Assembly (NCBI GenBank): GCA_002479655.1
Contig: DLOQ01000111.1
Span: forward strand, 10,302 to 38,387
Direction: 5' to 3'
Source of the DNA: Lachnospiraceae bacterium UBA7480
GTDB lineage: Bacteria > Bacillota > Clostridia > Lachnospirales > Lachnospiraceae
DNA: 28,086 nt
Part shown: positions 24,674-28,086 of the stretch, piece after piece
Layout of the letters: every line of letters starts with the position of its first letter
Position numbering within the stretch: the stretch's first letter is position 1
The notes under the pieces: model-generated
What the model was told of the DNA's origin: nothing
Database searches by the model: none
The model's input: only the letters and a program-made list of their open reading frames with translations
Program-made: the position numbers and the translations under genes

Positions 24674-26713
24674 TTAGAACTTATAAACCACTGCCCCATA
24701 AGGCGGAAGATCAAATTTGATGGCGTAATCCTTTTTGTCGCACTCCATCTTGATTGCCTTTAATTCCGCCGGAAGCTCGTGACCAAGCCCGCCAAAGCGC
24801 TCCTCGTCACTGTTCAGCACCAGCTTATATTTACCCTTTTTCGGAACGCCGACATAATATTCTTCCCGCTTCATCGGCGTCATGTTCAGGACAAACAGCA
24901 GGTTATTCTTGCCATCTGCGGATTTGCGGATAAAGCTGTAGGTGCTTCTGTCCGCGTCATTGGGATTGATCCACTCAAATCCATCCCAGCTGTCATCCAG
25001 TTCATACAGACACGGATTCTTGCGGTATAATTTCAACAGCTCCGCTACAAAATCCTTCATGCCGGCATTTAATTTTTCACCAAGCAGGAACCAGTCAAGC
25101 TCCCTTGCTTCGCTCCACTCGCGCTCCTGAGCAAATTCCTGTCCCATGAACAGAAGCTTCTTTCCCGAATGTCCAAACATAAAGGTATAGCCTGCGCGGA
25201 GATTGGCGTATTTATCGATCGTATATCCCGGCATCTTATTGACCATGGAACATTTCAGATGCACTACCTCATCATGCGAAAGCGGCATAATATATTTCTC
25301 ACTGCAGTTATAACTCATGGCAAATGTCATTTTATGGTGGTTATTCTTTCTGAAATACGGATCCAGCTTCATATAATCGCAGAAGTCATGCATCCAGCCC
25401 ATATTCCATTTAAAGGTGAATCCAAGACCGCCATCCTCCGGCGCCGTCGTAACCTTCGGCCATGCGGTGGATTCCTCCGCAATGGTCATAATGCCTTTGC
25501 CCAATCCGTGGACTACGGAATTCAGATGCTTAAAGAATTCTATTGCTTCCAGATTCTCATTGCCGCCGTATTTATTGGCTACCCACTGTCCGCCCTGACG
25601 TCCATAATCCAGATACAGCATGGATGCAACCGCATCTACTCGAAGTCCGTCAACATGGAACTCATTGATCCAGAACAATGCATTGGCAATCAGGAAATTC
25701 TTTACCTCATTCTTGCCAAAGTTAAAGATCTTTGTTCCCCAGTCAGGATGCTCGCCCAGACGCTTATCCGGATGCTCATACAGACAGGTTCCGTCAAACT
25801 CCGCAAGACCAAAGGCATCCCTCGGAAAATGCGCGGGAACCCAGTCAAGGATAACGCCGATCCCTTTATTATGAAGCTTATTGACCATATATGCAAAGTC
25901 TTCCGGCGTACCGTATCTTGCAGTCGGCGCATAATATCCTGTTACCTGATAGCCCCAGGAGCCGTCAAAGGGATGCTCTGCAATACCCATCAGTTCCACA
26001 TGAGTATACTGCATCTCCGTCAGATATTCACAGATACGATCCGCAAATTCCCGATAATTGTAAAATCCATCTTCCGTTCCATCCGGATGTTTCATCCAGG
26101 AACCGATATGACATTCATAGATCGCTATCGGCGACTGGAACAGATTCTTCTGCGCACGCTCGCTCAGCCATTTATCATCCGTCCATTTGAGCTTGGTAAT
26201 ATCGCAGACAATCGAAGCCGAGCTTGGACGGAGCTCTGCCTGATTGGCATATGGATCCGCTTTATAAATACCTTCTCCTGACGGGGTAATGATATAATAT
26301 TTATAAAGATCGCCCTCTGACACGCCGGGAATGAATGCAGTGTAAATGCCGCCTTCTCCGATCTTCTCCATCGGATGCGTATCTATATGCCATCCATTAA
26401 AGCTTCCTACCACCTGAACGCTCTGCGCATTGGGAGCCCATACTGCAAAGAACACTCCCTTTTTACCATTCTGCTTACAAGGATGCGCTCCCAGCTTCTT
26501 ATAGATCTCATAGTGCGTACCCTGTCCGAACACGTACTGATCAGCATCAGAGATAAATACGGTATCCTGCTGTTTTGCCGGAGCCTTGGAAGGTCCTGAT
26601 GATTTTTTTCTTGTCCCTGCCGTGGTCTTTTTTACAGCGGGTTTCCGTTTTGTTGTTTTTGTCGTTTTTGTTTCCACTGCGCGTTCTGCTGCGGATGTTT
26701 TCTTTTCTTCCAT
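24674..26713 (-). CDS. glgB: 1,4-alpha-glucan branching enzyme
   Basis: A GH13 branching enzyme that makes alpha-1,6 branches in glycogen, 679 aa from the chosen start. Order: a ~45-residue Lys/Thr/Ala-rich tail, CBM48 domain (VFFAVWAPNAQSVQVVGSFN at ~85-105), catalytic barrel, C-terminal beta domain. Catalytic residues are D360 in GLRVDAVAS, E413 in TIAEEST and D481 in LSHDEV. The N-terminal tail resembles linkers of low-complexity basic proteins and is not part of the standard enzyme. The ATG at 26713 is preferred because GGGGTG lies 5-6 bases upstream; the ATG at 26737 has none. No other glycogen gene (glgC, glgA, glgP) is seen in the window, so the gene stands alone. Promoter at 26793-26821. 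Confidence 0.95.
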   Translation of the reverse strand: MEEKKTSAAERAVETKTTKTTKRKPAVKKTTAGTRKKSSGPSKAPAKQQDTVFISDADQYVFGQGTHYEIYKKLGAHPCKQNGKKGVFFAVWAPNAQSVQVVGSFNGWHIDTHPMEKIGEGGIYTAFIPGVSEGDLYKYYIITPSGEGIYKADPYANQAELRPSSASIVCDITKLKWTDDKWLSERAQKNLFQSPIAIYECHIGSWMKHPDGTEDGFYNYREFADRICEYLTEMQYTHVELMGIAEHPFDGSWGYQVTGYYAPTARYGTPEDFAYMVNKLHNKGIGVILDWVPAHFPRDAFGLAEFDGTCLYEHPDKRLGEHPDWGTKIFNFGKNEVKNFLIANALFWINEFHVDGLRVDAVASMLYLDYGRQGGQWVANKYGGNENLEAIEFFKHLNSVVHGLGKGIMTIAEESTAWPKVTTAPEDGGLGFTFKWNMGWMHDFCDYMKLDPYFRKNNHHKMTFAMSYNCSEKYIMPLSHDEVVHLKCSMVNKMPGYTIDKYANLRAGYTFMFGHSGKKLLFMGQEFAQEREWSEARELDWFLLGEKLNAGMKDFVAELLKLYRKNPCLYELDDSWDGFEWINPNDADRSTYSFIRKSADGKNNLLFVLNMTPMKREEYYVGVPKKGKYKLVLNSDEERFGGLGHELPAELKAIKMECDKKDYAIKFDLPPYGAVVYKF

Positions 26714-26792
26714 CGCGTCACCCCATCCTTTTCCCATTATTTTATAAATTAATTTTCATCATCATAATAAATAAAAAGTTTTAATTAGGTCT

Positions 26793-26821
26793 ATTATAAT
26801 GTCTGAACATTATTATGTCCA
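26793..26821 (-). promoter_or_regulatory. glgB promoter with palindrome in the spacer
   Basis: On the minus strand, TGGACA (26816-26821), a 17-base spacer, and TATAAT (26793-26798). The palindrome ATAATGT-CTGA-ACATTAT (26796-26813) fills the spacer and runs into the -10, a good place for a repressor. The leader from here to ATG 26713 is about 75 bases, AT-rich. Confidence 0.65.
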
Positions 26822-26836
26822 ATGATTCATGATAAA

Positions 26837-28086
26837 TTAATCAAAATCCTTCTCTTTTAATATGATCATATCCTCATAATCATATCTTTTTCCAACCAGG
26901 ATATCAACATATGTAGAGATTCTTAACCGTCTGGAACGTTCGATCGCCTCATCTATGATATCTTCAATCTCCCGCGTCGTCACATTATGCTCGCCGATCT
27001 GCAGCTCATTGATCCGGCGGTGAAGCGCCAGCACAGCGCGTTCCTCGTCAATCTTATATTCTCTGGTATGGGCATATTTCTTTGCATAATCAACCAGTGC
27101 ATTGTCATTCATCGGCTTGATGTCGATCCTCGCATTAAAATATCCGGTGATCATATCATATTTATCGATCAGCTTCTCCATATCTTTTTTCCGGTCGGTC
27201 ATGATGATAATGATGCCTTCCTGAAAACCTTCCAGGATCCTGCTCATGTTTTCCAGTGTGTCCCTTGTCATAGCGCCGGCTCTTTCAATGATCAGCGCAC
27301 CGTTGGTCAGCTGCTCAAACATCGCCGCAAGGTCTTTACGATTCATCTTATCACCGCTGATCTTGGCAACCTTGGATGCACTAAAATTATTATCGATCAT
27401 CTGGATCTCTTTGATCATCGTCTTGGCAAGCTCGATAACTCCCGTGCCGGAATCTCCGGTAATGATGACATTGCCGACATATGGCGCCAGACTGATCTGG
27501 TCGATGGCATCTAAGATCTGATTCCGCATCTTTTTGGAATACATAAAATCAGAAAACAGCTCCTGCTCCTCTAATGTCAGGTAATGTTCTTCTTCTCCGT
27601 TGTAATTATCATTATCTTCATCCGCTGTATCGGCACCGACTTTATCTGCCTGGGCTTCCAGCGCACTCTCAATATCTCCGATCTGCGATGTACTCAGAAT
27701 CTGTTCATTGATTGGTTCTGTCTGGCCGGATAATTCTCCTTCATAAGCCCGCTCCGCAGTTTCATACTCTTCCATGGGAATCTCTTCAGAAACTTCCTCA
27801 GAAACATATTCCTCCGCACCTTCCCAATCCTCAGCCGCTTCTTCCTGCACAAAGCCTTCCGCCGCCAAAGCATCTTCTGCGCCATAATATCCTTCTGTAG
27901 AAGACTCCTTCGCCACACCGGACTCCGCGTCATAGCCTACCGTCTCTTCCATTATAATAGAAGCGTCCCCTGCTGTCTGTTCTGCCTCCATGGCTCCCTG
28001 ATATCCTTCGCCATTTAAAACTGCAGATGCAGCCTGTCCGATCGCAGACAAATCTCCTGTAACTCCTTCTGCCAGAGCTGCTTCAG
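26837..28086 (-). CDS. Degenerate AAA+ ATPase-like protein (5' end outside window)
   Basis: Partial: the reading frame is open to the window edge at 28086, so the true start is upstream and not visible; a TTG at 28051 is not convincing. The visible ~416 residues begin with a long Glu/Ala/Tyr/Gly-rich acidic stretch (~150 residues, with 'EGYYGAEDALAAEGF' and 'SEEIPMEEYETAE' texture). A folded AAA+ domain follows: the P-loop reads GDSGTGVIEL, with Val where Lys is required; the Walker B-like strand is GALIIERAG; sensor/lid parts are in IIIIMTDRKKDMEKL and TREIEDIIDEAIERS. Loss of the P-loop Lys suggests poor or no ATP hydrolysis, so it may act as a scaffold. Ends 123 bp upstream of glgB on the same strand. 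Confidence 0.75.
   Translation of the reverse strand, partial: EAALAEGVTGDLSAIGQAASAVLNGEGYQGAMEAEQTAGDASIIMEETVGYDAESGVAKESSTEGYYGAEDALAAEGFVQEEAAEDWEGAEEYVSEEVSEEIPMEEYETAERAYEGELSGQTEPINEQILSTSQIGDIESALEAQADKVGADTADEDNDNYNGEEEHYLTLEEQELFSDFMYSKKMRNQILDAIDQISLAPYVGNVIITGDSGTGVIELAKTMIKEIQMIDNNFSASKVAKISGDKMNRKDLAAMFEQLTNGALIIERAGAMTRDTLENMSRILEGFQEGIIIIMTDRKKDMEKLIDKYDMITGYFNARIDIKPMNDNALVDYAKKYAHTREYKIDEERAVLALHRRINELQIGEHNVTTREIEDIIDEAIERSRRLRISTYVDILVGKRYDYEDMIILKEKDFD

Noticed and set aside
25169..26281. 370-aa open frame on the plus strand, antisense to glgB
   Set aside because: It lies wholly inside the conserved branching enzyme gene, lacks recognisable domains, and its composition (Ile/Arg/His-rich) is that of a reverse-strand shadow.

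Overview
The window looks like the chromosome of a motile, low-to-mid GC Gram-positive anaerobe of the Lachnospiraceae type (Clostridia; Roseburia/Agathobacter/Butyrivibrio-like). The signs are strong AGGAGG-type ribosome sites, a flagellin/FliS pair next to a DUF6240-type giant protein, DUF3791/DUF3990 genes, a Lachnospiraceae-style hybrid sensor kinase, and a FIST-EAL protein. The genus is an inference; no rRNA, tRNA or CRISPR array was seen.

Layout. (1) 109-4099, minus strand: a three-gene operon of ABC ATPase, FtsX-type permease and XRE regulator with a C-terminal beta-type domain, ending in a hairpin terminator. (2) 4331-5549, minus: a secreted CE1-like esterase lipoprotein with its own terminator. 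(3) 5691-9789: a small helical protein (plus) runs tail-to-tail into a FIST/degenerate-GGDEF/EAL c-di-GMP phosphodiesterase (minus), which is divergent from a membrane GGDEF diguanylate cyclase (plus). This is a compact c-di-GMP module. (4) 9734-11712, minus, AT-rich: an AbiE-type type IV toxin-antitoxin pair whose promoter is bracketed by copies of one operator-like sequence. Its 3' end overlaps the end of the GGDEF gene, suggesting insertion. (5) 11813-16083, minus: a hybrid sensor kinase with two receiver domains, followed 38 bp later by a class M-like sirtuin. (6) 16187-18462: a cluster of short hairpins, then an AT-rich accessory cassette of NYN/PIN nuclease, DUF3791, DUF3990 (ADP-ribosyltransferase-like) and DUF3791, the last three coupled by 4-bp overlaps. 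(7) 18507-23822, minus: motility genes, with a giant DUF6240-like protein carrying a FliK-like tail, then flagellin, then a FliS-like chaperone. (8) 23914-24628: a long inverted repeat, a small zinc-ribbon gene with a TTG start (plus) and a strong bidirectional terminator. (9) 24674-28086, minus: glycogen branching enzyme, and upstream of it the 3' part of a degenerate AAA+ protein that continues past the window edge.

How the parts relate. The c-di-GMP enzymes and hybrid kinase are the kind of signalling that controls motility, and the flagellin cluster lies in the same window. Two accessory pieces resembling defence or addiction modules (AbiE at 9.7-11.7 kb; DUF3791/DUF3990/NYN at 16.4-18.3 kb) are interspersed with these chromosomal genes and flank the kinase-sirtuin pair. 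The most promising candidate for a poorly described system is the NYN + DUF3791-DUF3990-DUF3791 cassette. The solo class M-like sirtuin and the FliK-like DUF6240 protein come next.
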